Below, in pieces: positions 54,813 through 64,000 of a stretch of DNA of 64,000 bases. The translations under genes and the position numbers were made by a program. Where the stretch lies: assembly GCA_012221805.1 (NCBI GenBank), contig CP015195.1, positions 248,001-312,000 on the forward strand. The letters are read 5' to 3'. Position 1 is the stretch's first letter, and every line of letters begins with the position of its first letter. The DNA comes from Pasteurellaceae bacterium RH1A. Its GTDB lineage: Bacteria; Pseudomonadota; Gammaproteobacteria; Enterobacterales; Pasteurellaceae. Below the pieces are notes generated by a model that worked only from the letters and a program-made list of their open reading frames with translations, searched no databases and had not been told where the DNA came from.

Positions 54813-55358
54813 TTACTGGGCGACTAATTTATCGTAAATGGGTTTAAGGGTCTTGTGCCAGACCTCATCATTAACATCACCGGCGTGGCGGTAGTAGATC
54901 TTGCCTTGGCCGTCTAGGATAAAGGTTTCAGGGGCACCATAAACCCCTAAATCTAAGCCTAAAGAGCCTTTAGGGTCAAAGACGATGGCTTGGTAAGGGT
55001 CGCCATAGTCTGCCAGCCAGCGAATGGCCTTTTGGCGGTCGTCCTTGTAGTCCACTCCGACAATTTCAATCCCTTGAGCGGCCAGTTCGGTTAGGTACTT
55101 ATGTTCGGCATAGCAGGTCGGACACCAGGTGGCCCAGACATTAAGCAGGCGGGGCTTGCCGGTTTTAAGCACGCTTTCATCGACAAATTTTGCTGGGTCT
55201 TGCACCGATTCCAATTTGAAGCTCGGCACAATCTTGCCCACCAGGGCAGACTCTAATTTTTTCGGATCTTCACCACCGGCATTGCGTTGCAGTTGGACGG
55301 TAAAGGCCACAATCAGGACTAAGAAAAGCCCCAGGGGAATAAGGAGTTTTTTGTTCAT
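54813..55358 (-). CDS. dsbE: Thiol:disulfide interchange protein CcmG/DsbE
   Basis: A periplasmic thioredoxin-like protein that supplies reductant for cytochrome c maturation. It has 181 residues with an N-terminal membrane anchor (about 5-22). The active site is WATWCPTC (C79, C82), and the GVYGAPETFILD segment carries the conserved cis-proline and glutamate of CcmG. It is the first of the leftward ccmG-ccmH-ccmI set. Immediately upstream lie repeat elements, not ccmF, so the cluster has been separated from ccmA-F. Confidence 0.95.
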   Translation of the reverse strand: MNKKLLIPLGLFLVLIVAFTVQLQRNAGGEDPKKLESALVGKIVPSFKLESVQDPAKFVDESVLKTGKPRLLNVWATWCPTCYAEHKYLTELAAQGIEIVGVDYKDDRQKAIRWLADYGDPYQAIVFDPKGSLGLDLGVYGAPETFILDGQGKIYYRHAGDVNDEVWHKTLKPIYDKLVAQ

Positions 55359-55384
55359 ATTTAAAAATTAGGTAATCATCAAAC

Positions 55385-55446
55385 GATGGCGCCAGCCTCC
55401 AGGCTGGTGCCTCAATCTCTTTTTCGGCACAGGCGTGGACACCATC
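55385..55446. repeat. REPIN-like paired hairpin, copy 6 (degraded right half)
   Basis: The intact left hairpin GATGGCGCCAGCC-TCCA-GGCTGGTGCC is followed by a decayed partner (GGCACAGGCGTGGACACCATC). It lies just upstream of ccmG. Confidence 0.7.
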
Positions 55447-55482
55447 TTATTCAAAACATCAAAATGTGATTAAACGTGATCG

Positions 55483-55576
55483 GTAGGGACGCATTGCATG
55501 CGTCCGCAAACGAAGCATTATATCAAATGTTGATGAGGCATAAATATCGCAATGGACGCATGCAATGCGTCCCTAC
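55483..55576. repeat. 94-bp GTAGGGACGCATTGC mini-element, second copy
   Basis: The terminal inverted repeats are identical to those of the copy at 19605-19696. Read in the opposite orientation its inner ends also match (TTGCGATAT near one end, TTCGTTTGCGGACGC at the other), while the middle differs. It lies between ccmG and the tRNA genes. Confidence 0.75.
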
Positions 55577-55725
55577 AAAAGGCGATTTAAGTTCAAAGAC
55601 AAGTTTTTGAACAGTTGTGGCGTTCACGCTTGCGCCATCCTCTTTTGGTGAGGAGATGTTGTATTTTAAGCCATTTCAGCAAAAAATCACAAAAATCTGC
55701 ATTTTTTCTGATTTTAGATAATAAA

Positions 55726-55751
55726 AAACCCCAAGCCTAGGCTTGAGGTTA
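55726..55751 (-). terminator. tRNA-Ser operon terminator
   Basis: On the minus strand CCTCAAGCC-TA-GGCTTGGGG is followed by TTTTTT, a few bases past the second tRNA. Confidence 0.85.
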
Positions 55752-55757
55752 GAAATC

Positions 55758-55847
55758 TGGCGGAGGAAGTGAGATTCGAACTCACGGAGGGCGTTAACCC
55801 TCGCCGGTTTTCAAGACCGGTGCATTCAACCGCTCTGCCATTCCTCC
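55758..55847 (-). tRNA. tRNA-Ser (anticodon TGA), second copy
   Basis: Ninety bases including an encoded CCA. The acceptor arm GGAGGAA pairs with TTCCTCC, with discriminator G. The anticodon loop CTTGAAA gives TGA, reading UCN codons mainly UCA. The long variable arm (GCGAGGGTTAACGCCCTCC) is typical of serine tRNA. Its sequence is identical to the other copy. Confidence 0.97.
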
Positions 55848-55872
55848 GAGTTGATGCGTTGGTTCACTGTGA

Positions 55873-55962
55873 TGGCGGAGGAAGTGAGATTCGAACTCAC
55901 GGAGGGCGTTAACCCTCGCCGGTTTTCAAGACCGGTGCATTCAACCGCTCTGCCATTCCTCC
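55873..55962 (-). tRNA. tRNA-Ser (anticodon TGA), first copy
   Basis: Identical to the copy at 55758-55847, 25 bases upstream of it in the same transcript. CCA is encoded. Tandem identical serine tRNA genes with one promoter and one terminator suggest a recent duplication. Confidence 0.97.
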
Positions 55963-55980
55963 ACAGCGAAAACAGGCAGA

Positions 55981-56009
55981 ATGATATAGATTTCATACAG
56001 GGTCGTCAA
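55981..56009 (-). promoter_or_regulatory. tRNA-Ser promoter
   Basis: On the minus strand TTGACG (plus 56004-56009), a 17-base spacer and TATCAT (55981-55986) lie just upstream of the first tRNA. Confidence 0.8.
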
Positions 56010-56132
56010 ACAGAAAAAAAGGAATTGAGGCCATTTGGCTTGTTTTTCATCAATTTAAGCAAGTTTGCATAGAAAATTTTGGCCAAAACTGGTATTTTTA
56101 CACCTTATTGCAAATGAGAAGAAGAGAGAAAT

Positions 56133-56912
56133 ATGTTGCTGGCCATTTTAACCATTCTTGCCTATTTAAGTGCCCTCTTATGGATTATGCCCACCATCGT
56201 CAAGGTTGATTACAGCGGTAAACCCAATGTTAAGGCGGTCTTCCTTATTGGCCTGGTGGCCGTGCTCTTGCACTTTTTCAACCTGTCCCAGCAGGTTTGG
56301 CAGGGGGAGGGGCAAAATATCACGGTCACCAACATCGTTTCTCTTATGAGCCTGATGATGAGCACCTTTGCCACCTTTGCCCTGCCTAAGTGGCGAACCA
56401 TCTGGCACCCGCTCTCGGTACTTTATGTTTTGGGAATTGTGTCGGTTGCCCTGTCCAGCTTTGTTAGCGGCAACTTTATCAAGCACCTGGAAGAAGACAG
56501 CGGCCTGCTCTTCCACTTGGCTATTGCGGTTTTCTCTTACGGCCTCTTTTTTATCGCCCTGCTCTACGCTTTTCAGCTCAAGTGGTTGGACAAGAAGCTC
56601 AAGAGCAAGAATATGGTCTTTTGTACCCTCTTCCCGCCGCTGATGACAGTGGAACGCCACTTCTTCGCCCTGACTCTTTCAGGCCAGGTTTTGCTTAGTA
56701 TCGCCTTGATTACAGGTATGATTTACCTGCACAACTTCTTCGCCCCTGAACAAGTGCATAAGGCGGTCTTTTCCTTTATGGCCTGGATTGTCTATGCCAT
56801 TCAGTTATTGGGCCAATGGAAGCTGCATTGGCGTGGAAAACGGGTGCTAATTTATTCAATTTCGGGTATGATATTGCTCACGATCGGCTATTTTGGTAGT
56901 CGAGTGGTTTAA
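56133..56912 (+). CDS. ypjD: YpjD/CcsA-like inner-membrane cytochrome c assembly family protein
   Basis: A 259-residue protein of the cytochrome c assembly (CcsA/CcmC-like) family, with about eight membrane helices. E. coli YpjD has 263 residues and is adjacent to corB, as here. Characteristic pieces are LLFHLAIAVFSYGLFFIALL and the conserved histidines of the family in FHLAIA and VHKAVFSFMAW. The function of YpjD is not settled; heme handling is only inferred from the family. Start ATG 56133. An uptake-sequence pair follows. Confidence 0.9.
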   Translation: MLLAILTILAYLSALLWIMPTIVKVDYSGKPNVKAVFLIGLVAVLLHFFNLSQQVWQGEGQNITVTNIVSLMSLMMSTFATFALPKWRTIWHPLSVLYVLGIVSVALSSFVSGNFIKHLEEDSGLLFHLAIAVFSYGLFFIALLYAFQLKWLDKKLKSKNMVFCTLFPPLMTVERHFFALTLSGQVLLSIALITGMIYLHNFFAPEQVHKAVFSFMAWIVYAIQLLGQWKLHWRGKRVLIYSISGMILLTIGYFGSRVV

Positions 56913-57005
56913 AATCATGTAGCCACGAATGGAAAGCGGTCGGAAATTTGCAAAAATCTGCAAAAAAGCGACCGCTTGTTGTTTAACCAACATAGGATTT
57001 TTACC

Positions 57006-58273
57006 TTGGACAGTATTCCCCTGAGTAGCCTCTTTATTACTCTCGCTATTCTGCTTTTTTTATCTGCATTTTTCTCGGGCTCTGAAACCGCCCTCATGTC
57101 CCTCAACCGCTACAAGATGCGGCACCTGGCCCAAAATGGCCACCGTGGTGCTAAGTTGGCCGAGAAATTATTGGCCCGCACCGATCATCTGCTTAGCCTT
57201 ATCCTTATCTGTAACAACCTGGTCAATATCGTGGCCTCAGCCATCGCCACCATGATTGGTATGCGGATCTCAGGCGATGCTGGTGTGGCCATTGCCACGG
57301 GCCTGCTGACCTTTGTTATGCTAGTTTTTGCGGAAATCCTACCCAAAACGACTGCTGCCATTTACCCTGAAAAAATTGGCTTTTTTGTCAGCTACATCCT
57401 AACTCCGCTGAAAAAAATCCTCATGCCCTTGGTCTTTTTGATGAATGTAGTTATCAGCGGTTTGATGAAAGTCTTGCGTATCCGCCAGCAGGAAAAAACG
57501 GGCTTGAGTGCCGAGGAATTGCGGGGGTGGTGCTGGAAGCCGGCCGCTTTATCCCGACTGAGCACCAGGAAATGCTGGTGTCTATCTTGGATTTAGAAAA
57601 GGTCACAGTGGACGATATTATGGTGCCCCGCAACGACATCGGCGGGATTGATATTGATGACGACTGGAAGGCCATTATGCGTCAGCTCACAGGCGCAGCC
57701 CATGCCCGTGTGGTGATTTACAAGGGCAATATGGACAAGAATATCCTAGGGATTTTGCGGATCCGTGAAGCCTTCCGCCTCATGCTGGACAAGAATGAAT
57801 TTACCAAGGAAACCCTGATTCGGGCGGTGGATGAAGCCTATTTTATCCCTGAAGGCACGCCCCTGACCACCCAGATGATCAACTTCAAAACCAACAAGGA
57901 ACGGATTGGCCTGGTGGTGGACGAATACGGCGACATCAAGGGCCTGATTACTCTGGAAGATATTTTGGAAGAAATTGTGGGCGAATTTACCACTTCCAGC
58001 GCCCCAACCCTGGAAGAAGAGGTTAAACCCCAAATGGATGGTTCGGTTATTATTGAAGGCTCGGCCAACCTGCGGGATCTCAATAAGATGTTTAACTGGG
58101 AGCTACCTTTGGATGAAGCCCGCACCTTTAACGGCTTTATCGTGGAACACCTGGAAAAAATCCCGGATGAAGATACCGAGTTTGTGATTCAAAACCTCAA
58201 GATCACCGTCCTGGAGGTGGGGGAAAATATGGTTAAACGGGCCAAGGTGGAGCTTGTTGCCCAAGAAGAGTAG
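57006..58273 (+). CDS. corB: CNNM/CorC-family transporter CorB (YfjD), frameshifted as sequenced
   Basis: A membrane protein of the hemolysin C/CorC group linked to magnesium efflux. From TTG 57006 (AGGA upstream) the N-terminal DUF21 domain (about four helices, SAFFSGSETALMSLNRYKMR) is intact to GLSAEELR. Then the frame is lost. The second part, LEAGRFIPTEHQEMLVSILD, the CBS pair with MVPRNDIGGIDI, and the CorC_HlyC domain end at 58273. One G added to the run at 57523-57527 (five present, six expected) gives RGVVLEAGRF and a complete 422-residue protein. This is the same kind of defect as in mnmG and miaA. It follows ypjD as in E. coli. Confidence 0.9.
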
Positions 58274-58365
58274 CCCACACCCACAAGCGGGTAAAAAGGG
58301 TCAGAAATTTGCAAAAAAATCCTGATTTTGCCCCGCTTGTTGTTTATTGGAACTGGATTTCCTAA

Positions 58366-58430
58366 GATAGCGCCAGCCTCTAGGCTGGTGCTGAAAAAAA
58401 TAAGGCACCAGCGAGGACGCTGGCGCCATC
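58366..58430. repeat. REPIN-like paired hairpin, copy 7
   Basis: GATAGCGCCAGCC-TCTA-GGCTGGTGC on the left and GGCACCAGCG-AGGA-CGCTGGCGCC on the right, 15 bases apart. It lies between convergent corB and the quinone reductase gene. Confidence 0.8.
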
Positions 58431-58436
58431 CGTGCT

Positions 58437-58976
58437 TTATAAGTTTAACTGTTTTATCAACCTCTCCGCATGGGCCTTAGCAAGCCTTCTCACCCTTTCC
58501 TTATCTTCTTCTTTTTCAGGATACATATCAAAAGAATAAATTGGCTCTAGCCAGTTTAAGCCGCAGTATTTGGCTGTGTCTTCAAACATCTGTAAGTAGC
58601 TGCCCACTGGGCGGAAGGGCTGGCCGCTGTAGTCAATTTCTCTGCCGCCGACGGTGCAGGAGACAAGCAGAGATTTGCCTGCAAGCCTAGCCCCCTCTCC
58701 ATAAGCAAAGCCAAAAGCAAAGACATCATCAATCCATTTTTTCAAGAGGGCTGGGGCGCTATACCAATAGAAGGGAAATTGTAAAACGATAGTGTCTGCT
58801 GCAAGCAAAGCGGCCTGCTCTTGGGCAAGGTCAAATTGGTAAGCGTTTGCCTGCTTGGCTAAATCTCGCACAAGTAAAGTGCCTTGAGCCTGGTTTTGCA
58901 GGGTTTCAATGATGGTCTTGTTGGCAATCGATTGGCTCAGATCGGGGTGGCCAGAAATAATCAGCGTTTTTTGCAT
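58437..58976 (-). CDS. NAD(P)H-dependent quinone oxidoreductase family protein
   Basis: A 179-residue flavodoxin-fold protein (KefF/NQO1 group). FMN/FAD-binding pieces are TLIISGHPDLSQSIANK at the start, VLQFPFYWYSAPALLKKWID in the middle and VSCTVGGREIDYS. Members reduce quinones or ride on KefC potassium channels, but no kefC is nearby, so only a two-electron quinone or nitro-compound reductase role is inferred. Start ATG 58976. It is convergent with corB and divergent from the ATP synthase operon. Confidence 0.9.
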   Translation of the reverse strand: MQKTLIISGHPDLSQSIANKTIIETLQNQAQGTLLVRDLAKQANAYQFDLAQEQAALLAADTIVLQFPFYWYSAPALLKKWIDDVFAFGFAYGEGARLAGKSLLVSCTVGGREIDYSGQPFRPVGSYLQMFEDTAKYCGLNWLEPIYSFDMYPEKEEDKERVRRLAKAHAERLIKQLNL

Positions 58977-59109
58977 ATTATCCTACCTAAAAAAGTAAAA
59001 ATTGCCTTGGAGTTTACGCTAAATGACGGCTTTCACCCCCAAGATTTTTTCAATTTTGTGACCTTCTTAACAAAAACGACACAAACTACCGTTTTTTCGT
59101 TATTTTCGG

Positions 59110-59138
59110 TTTTAAACTATTGAGGAGTATCGTATAAT
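59110..59138 (+). promoter_or_regulatory. Candidate atp operon promoter
   Basis: A perfect TATAAT (59133-59138) is preceded at 17 bases by a weak TTTTAA. The leader before atpI contains a small hairpin TGGCAC...GTGCCA (59160-59195). Confidence 0.55.
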
Positions 59139-59212
59139 CCTTGCCGTTTGATTATAGATTGGCACGGAATAAAAAATGTACGATTTGTGCCAGTTAAGCA
59201 AAAGGGCGCTAA

Positions 59213-59596
59213 ATGTCTGCGGTGATAAAAAGAGCAAAGCAAGATTACCTTAAACTCTTAAAAATTGAGCTGGCACTCTTAGTTATCACAAGCCTTATCC
59301 TTGCTTTGGTCAAGGGTTGGGTTGCCATCTCCTTTGTTTTGGGGTGTTTGGCGGGCTTTGTTCCCTACTGCGTATTCGTATATTGGATTTTTTTTCGTCA
59401 AAAATCTGCAAAAAATCGCTCCCCTATGACCGCTTTCTATCAGGGGGAAGGGATCAAGTGGGTTTTGACCATTTTATTGATTATTGTGGTATTAAAAGGC
59501 TATCCCCAACGGGATTTGGGCCTCTTCTTTTCAGGCTACTTTTTAATGCTGTTTACAACCAGTTTTCTGCCCTTGGTGGCAAAACTGAAAGCGTAA
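59213..59596 (+). CDS. atpI: ATP synthase accessory protein AtpI
   Basis: A small membrane protein encoded first in many atp operons that helps assemble the c-ring. It has 127 residues with about four hydrophobic helices (LALVKGWVAISFVLGCLAGF; FSGYFLMLFTTSFLPLV). Sequence conservation is low in this family, so context matters: it lies 35 bases before atpB. Start ATG 59213 is preceded by GGGCGCTAA with a weak Shine-Dalgarno. Confidence 0.9.
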   Translation: MSAVIKRAKQDYLKLLKIELALLVITSLILALVKGWVAISFVLGCLAGFVPYCVFVYWIFFRQKSAKNRSPMTAFYQGEGIKWVLTILLIIVVLKGYPQRDLGLFFSGYFLMLFTTSFLPLVAKLKA

Positions 59597-59628
59597 GACT
59601 CAATTTCTATTTATTTTTAAAAGGATAG

Positions 59629-60423
<795 letters not shown>

Positions 60424-60430
60424 TTTAACG

Positions 60431-60454
60431 CCTTCCTCCGCTTGCGGGGGAGGG
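60431..60454. repeat. Remnant hairpin of the CCCTCCCCCG repeat between atpB and atpE
   Basis: CCTTCCTCCGCTTGCGGGGG, with the following AGGG, is one arm of the type seen at 4900-4939. It forms a hairpin without a U-run, so it should not terminate the operon. Confidence 0.5.
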
Positions 60455-60517
60455 AAAAAGAGAAACGATTTTTTTAACCCGACCATCTGGTCAAACTTTT
60501 TCAACCCTTAACCTTAA

Positions 60518-60793
<276 letters not shown>

Positions 60794-60843
60794 TTGTTGA
60801 GTAAATTAACCTTAGATAATTTTTCAACTATTAGGAGGTTGTT

Positions 60844-61314
60844 GTGAACTTAAATGCAACACTAATCGGTCAAGCAGTTGCCTTCGCACTCTTTGTGTGG
60901 TTCTGTATGAAATTTGTTTGGCCGCCATTGATTAAAGCGATTGAAGATCGCCAATCAAGTATCGCCAATGCCCTTGCTTCGGCTGAAAAAGCCAAACAAG
61001 AACAGGCTGATACTGAAAAATTGGTTGAGCAAGAGCTAGCAAAAGCCAAGGAACAAGCGCAGCAGATTATTGATCTTGCCAATAAGCGCCGTAACGAGAT
61101 TCTTGACTCCGTTCAGGCTGAAGCAGAAGCAGAGCGCGCTCGCATTATTGAGCAGGGCTATGCAGAAGTGGAAAGCGAGCGTATCCGTGTTCAAGAAGAG
61201 CTTCGTCAAAAAGTGGCGGCATTGGCTGTGGCTGGTGCTGAGAAAATTGTCGGCCGTACGGTGGATGCCGCGGCAAACAATGACATTATTGATAAGCTAG
61301 TTGCAGAACTATAA
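60844..61314 (+). CDS. atpF: ATP synthase F0 subunit b
   Basis: The peripheral stalk, 156 residues. One N-terminal membrane helix ([20 protein letters not shown]) is followed by a long charged helix that dimerises. Starts with GTG at 60844 after TAGGAGG. The stop is 13 bases before the atpH start. Length equals that of E. coli subunit b. Confidence 0.98.
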   Translation: MNLNATLIGQAVAFALFVWFCMKFVWPPLIKAIEDRQSSIANALASAEKAKQEQADTEKLVEQELAKAKEQAQQIIDLANKRRNEILDSVQAEAEAERARIIEQGYAEVESERIRVQEELRQKVAALAVAGAEKIVGRTVDAAANNDIIDKLVAEL

Positions 61315-61327
61315 CGAGGTGGGGCAG

Positions 61328-61861
61328 ATGTCAGAACTTATTACAGTAGCTCGCCCCTATGGCTCAGCAGCTTTTGATTTTGCTTTAGAACAAGGTCAGC
61401 TAGATAAATGGCAGGATATGCTGGGTTTTGCGGCCGCCGTGGCCCAAGACGAGCAGATTGCCAGCTACTTAAGCTCATCCCTTGCACCGCAACAGGTGGC
61501 AGATCTCTTTATCAGTATCTGTGGCGATGAACTTGACCAGTATGGGCAAAATTTCATTCGTATTATGGCTGAAAATAAACGCCTTGCGGCGTTACCTTCG
61601 GTATTAACCGCATTTCTTCAATTACGAGCAGCACACGAAGCCGTTAAAGATGTCTTTGTGACCGCCGCCTCGAAATTAACGAAAGCACAAGAAAGTAAAA
61701 TCGCAGCAGCGATGGAAAAGCGACTCGGCTCCAGTGTGCGTATCGTGTCCAATGTGGATAAATCATTGATTGCAGGGGTTATCGTGCGTTATGACGATAC
61801 CGTGATTGATGGCTCCAGCCGTGGACAATTAAACCGCCTAAGCCAAGAGTTGTGCTTGTAA
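61328..61861 (+). CDS. atpH: ATP synthase F1 subunit delta
   Basis: Connects the peripheral stalk to the F1 head. From ATG 61328 ([20 protein letters not shown]) it has 177 residues, exactly the E. coli length; an upstream in-frame start at 61301 overlaps atpF and is not used. The C-terminal [20 protein letters not shown] is characteristic. Confidence 0.98.
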   Translation: MSELITVARPYGSAAFDFALEQGQLDKWQDMLGFAAAVAQDEQIASYLSSSLAPQQVADLFISICGDELDQYGQNFIRIMAENKRLAALPSVLTAFLQLRAAHEAVKDVFVTAASKLTKAQESKIAAAMEKRLGSSVRIVSNVDKSLIAGVIVRYDDTVIDGSSRGQLNRLSQELCL

Positions 61862-61873
61862 GAGGAATAAAAG

Positions 61874-63415
61874 ATGCAACTAAATTCAACCGAAATTAGT
61901 GAATTAATTAAAAAACGTATTGCCCAGTTTAATGTGGTATCTGATGCCCAAAGTACCGGGACAATCGTTTCAGTAAGTGACGGGATCATTCGCATCCACG
62001 GCCTTGCTGATGCTATGCAGGGGGAAATGATTGAGCTTCCAGGCAATCGTTACGCCATTGCATTAAACTTAGAAAGAGATTCTGTAGGTGCTGTAGTGAT
62101 GGGGCCTTACGCTGATTTAGCGGAAGGCATGACAGTCAAATGCACAGGCCGTATTTTAGAAGTGCCAGTGGGCCGTGGCCTATTAGGCCGTGTGGTCAAT
62201 ACTCTTGGCCAGCCAATCGACGGTAAAGGCGAAATCGACAATGATGGTTTCTCCCCTGTTGAAGTGATTGCCCCAGGTGTAATCGACCGTCAATCTGTTG
62301 ATCAGCCAGTACAAACTGGTTATAAGGCTGTGGACTCCATGGTGCCAATCGGCCGTGGTCAGCGTGAGCTTATCATCGGTGACCGTCAAACAGGTAAAAC
62401 CGCTCTAGCCATTGATGCCATCATCAACCAACGTGATTCAGGCATTAAATGTATCTACGTTGCAGTAGGCCAAAAAGCTTCAACCATTGCCAACGTGGTG
62501 CGTAAATTAGAAGAACACGGTGCGCTTGCCAACACTATCGTGGTTGTGGCTTCTGCTTCAGAATCTGCCGCCCTTCAATACCTTGCCCCTTATGCAGGTT
62601 GTGCAATGGGTGAATACTTCCGTGATCGTGGTGAAGATGCCTTAATCGTTTACGATGATTTATCTAAACAAGCGGTTGCTTACCGTCAAATTTCCTTGCT
62701 TCTTCGCCGTCCGCCAGGCCGTGAAGCCTACCCAGGTGACGTATTCTACCTCCACTCTCGCTTACTTGAGCGTGCAGCCCGTGTTAATGCGGACTATGTA
62801 GAGCGTTTCACCAATGGCGAAGTCAAGGGTAAAACAGGTTCTTTAACCGCCTTACCAATTATTGAAACCCAAGCAGGTGACGTATCCGCCTTCGTTCCAA
62901 CCAACGTAATCTCGATTACTGATGGTCAGATCTTCTTAGAGTCCAGCCTCTTTAACGCCGGTATTCGCCCAGCGGTAAACCCAGGTATCTCGGTTTCTCG
63001 TGTTGGTGGTTCTGCCCAAACCAAATTGGTTAAGAAAATGGCCGGTGGTATCCGTACTGCTCTAGCCCAATACCGTGAATTGGCCGCCTTTGCCCAGTTC
63101 GCTTCAGACTTAGATGAAGCCACACGCAAACAGCTTTCCCACGGTCAAAAAGTAACTGAATTACTCAAACAGAAACAGTTTGAGCCAATGTCTGTTGCTC
63201 AACTTGGTTTAGTTTTATTCGCTGCTGAGTTTGGCTATTTAGATGATGTTGAACTTGAGCGTATCGGCTCATTTGAAGCAGGCTTGCTTGAATATGCTGC
63301 CAGCCAACACGGCGACTTTATGAAAGACTTAAGCGCCTCTGGCAACTACAACGACGACATTAAAGCCCAATTAACAGCCATTGTTGAAGGCTTTAAGAAA
63401 AACAGCTCGTGGTAA
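61874..63415 (+). CDS. atpA: ATP synthase F1 subunit alpha
   Basis: Non-catalytic nucleotide-binding subunit, 513 residues. The P-loop GDRQTGKT is at about 169-176, preceded by [12 protein letters not shown]. The arginine-finger region is in [13 protein letters not shown]. Start ATG 61874 after AGAGGAATAA. It is complete and indistinguishable in plan from E. coli AtpA. Confidence 0.99.
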   Translation: MQLNSTEISELIKKRIAQFNVVSDAQSTGTIVSVSDGIIRIHGLADAMQGEMIELPGNRYAIALNLERDSVGAVVMGPYADLAEGMTVKCTGRILEVPVGRGLLGRVVNTLGQPIDGKGEIDNDGFSPVEVIAPGVIDRQSVDQPVQTGYKAVDSMVPIGRGQRELIIGDRQTGKTALAIDAIINQRDSGIKCIYVAVGQKASTIANVVRKLEEHGALANTIVVVASASESAALQYLAPYAGCAMGEYFRDRGEDALIVYDDLSKQAVAYRQISLLLRRPPGREAYPGDVFYLHSRLLERAARVNADYVERFTNGEVKGKTGSLTALPIIETQAGDVSAFVPTNVISITDGQIFLESSLFNAGIRPAVNPGISVSRVGGSAQTKLVKKMAGGIRTALAQYRELAAFAQFASDLDEATRKQLSHGQKVTELLKQKQFEPMSVAQLGLVLFAAEFGYLDDVELERIGSFEAGLLEYAASQHGDFMKDLSASGNYNDDIKAQLTAIVEGFKKNSSW

Positions 63416-63435
63416 GCTAACAGCGGAGAATAACT

Positions 63436-64000
63436 ATGGCAGGTGCTAAAGAGATAAAAACCAAAATTGCGAGTGTTCGTAATACCCAAAAGATCACCAA
63501 AGCAATGGAAATGGTTGCTACCTCTAAAATGCGTAAAGCACAAGAGCGTATGGCAGCAGGTCGCCCTTATTCGGATACTATCCGTAAGGTGATCAGCCAT
63601 ATTGCCAAAGGAAGCATTGATTACAAGCACCCGTTTTTAACTGAGCGTGAAGTGAAAAAAGTAGGCTTTTTAGTGATCTCAACCGACCGTGGTCTCTGCG
63701 GCGGCTTGAACATCAACCTCTTTAAAGCCACTTTAAATAGCGTCAAAGCGTGGCAGGACAAAAACGTCAGTGCGCAGCTTGGGTTTATCGGTTCAAAAGG
63801 TGCAGCCTTTTTCCAACCAATGGGCTTGGAAATTAAGGGGCAGGTATCAGGCCTCGGCGATGCACCGCAAATGGAAGAGTTAGTGGGTACGGTTAATGCC
63901 ATGATTAAGGCCTACCGTGAGGGCGAGATTGATGCGGTTTATATCGCATACAACCGCTTTGTGAACACCATGTCACAAAAACCAACCATTGAACAGCTCC
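63436..64000 (+). CDS. atpG: ATP synthase F1 subunit gamma, 3' end outside the window
   Basis: The central rotor shaft. ATG 63436 ([20 protein letters not shown]) follows AGCGGAGAA. The visible 188 residues include the conserved [19 protein letters not shown] and [11 protein letters not shown]. The frame runs off the right edge without interruption. atpD and atpC should follow beyond 64 kb. Confidence 0.97.
   Translation, partial: MAGAKEIKTKIASVRNTQKITKAMEMVATSKMRKAQERMAAGRPYSDTIRKVISHIAKGSIDYKHPFLTEREVKKVGFLVISTDRGLCGGLNINLFKATLNSVKAWQDKNVSAQLGFIGSKGAAFFQPMGLEIKGQVSGLGDAPQMEELVGTVNAMIKAYREGEIDAVYIAYNRFVNTMSQKPTIEQL

Overview
The window looks like a chromosomal segment of a Pasteurellaceae bacterium. 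The evidence is housekeeping proteins close to Haemophilus/Actinobacillus homologues, a peroxiredoxin-glutaredoxin hybrid divergent from oxyR, and many copies of the Actinobacillus pleuropneumoniae-type DNA uptake sequence (ACAAGCGG, often paired with CCGCTTGT around an A/T tract containing TTTGCAAA). That uptake type suggests the Actinobacillus/Mannheimia/Bibersteinia/Glaesserella side of the family. The genus cannot be fixed from the sequence alone.

Layout. At 1-11.8 kb, rplJL and rpoBC run leftward. They are separated by a small island holding an XRE regulator with three operators, a broken excalibur-domain gene, a small secreted protein and a vapB remnant. At 11.8-17.2 kb lie a glucose-type PTS gene, rraA, rsmG and mnmG, followed by a gidA-type replication origin (oriC, about 16.87-17.14 kb). 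At 17.2-26.6 kb are murP and a complete L-ascorbate (ula) regulon, arranged divergently around a CRP/UlaR control region. At 26.6-38.3 kb are yigZ, a TAXI-type TRAP transporter with a Usp protein, an amino-acid ABC transporter split by a candidate small toxin/antisense locus, a thioredoxin-like protein, fabR, oxyR and the Prx-Grx peroxidase. At 38.5-49 kb are cpdA, nudF, psiE, a phosphopantetheinyl transferase, a PACE exporter, azlCD, miaA-hfq-hflX, brnQ and an AT-rich LTA-synthase-like phosphotransferase. At 49-64 kb are suhB, dxs, ubiD, ccmGHI, two identical tRNA-Ser(TGA) genes, ypjD-corB, a quinone reductase and the start of the ATP synthase operon (atpIBEFHAG, cut by the window edge).

How it works together. 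Most genes are core metabolism and information processing. The highly expressed operons point away from oriC on both sides (rpoBC leftward, atp rightward), as expected for co-orientation with replication. The ula genes form one pathway: the EIICB and EIIA permease proteins, the UlaG lactonase, the UlaD decarboxylase and the UlaE and UlaF epimerases, under UlaR and probably CRP.

The unusual content lies between genes. There are seven REPIN-like paired hairpins with compensatory stem changes, two copies of a 92-94 bp inverted-repeat mini-element (one nested in another element), and a DUF559-carrying element with long terminal inverted repeats plus short derivatives. There is also an octanucleotide tandem repeat placed inside a potential promoter. 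Three housekeeping genes (mnmG, miaA, corB) each carry a one-base deletion where a run of six G or C is expected. This pattern suggests sequencing error rather than gene death. Two other small genes carry true in-frame TAA codons.
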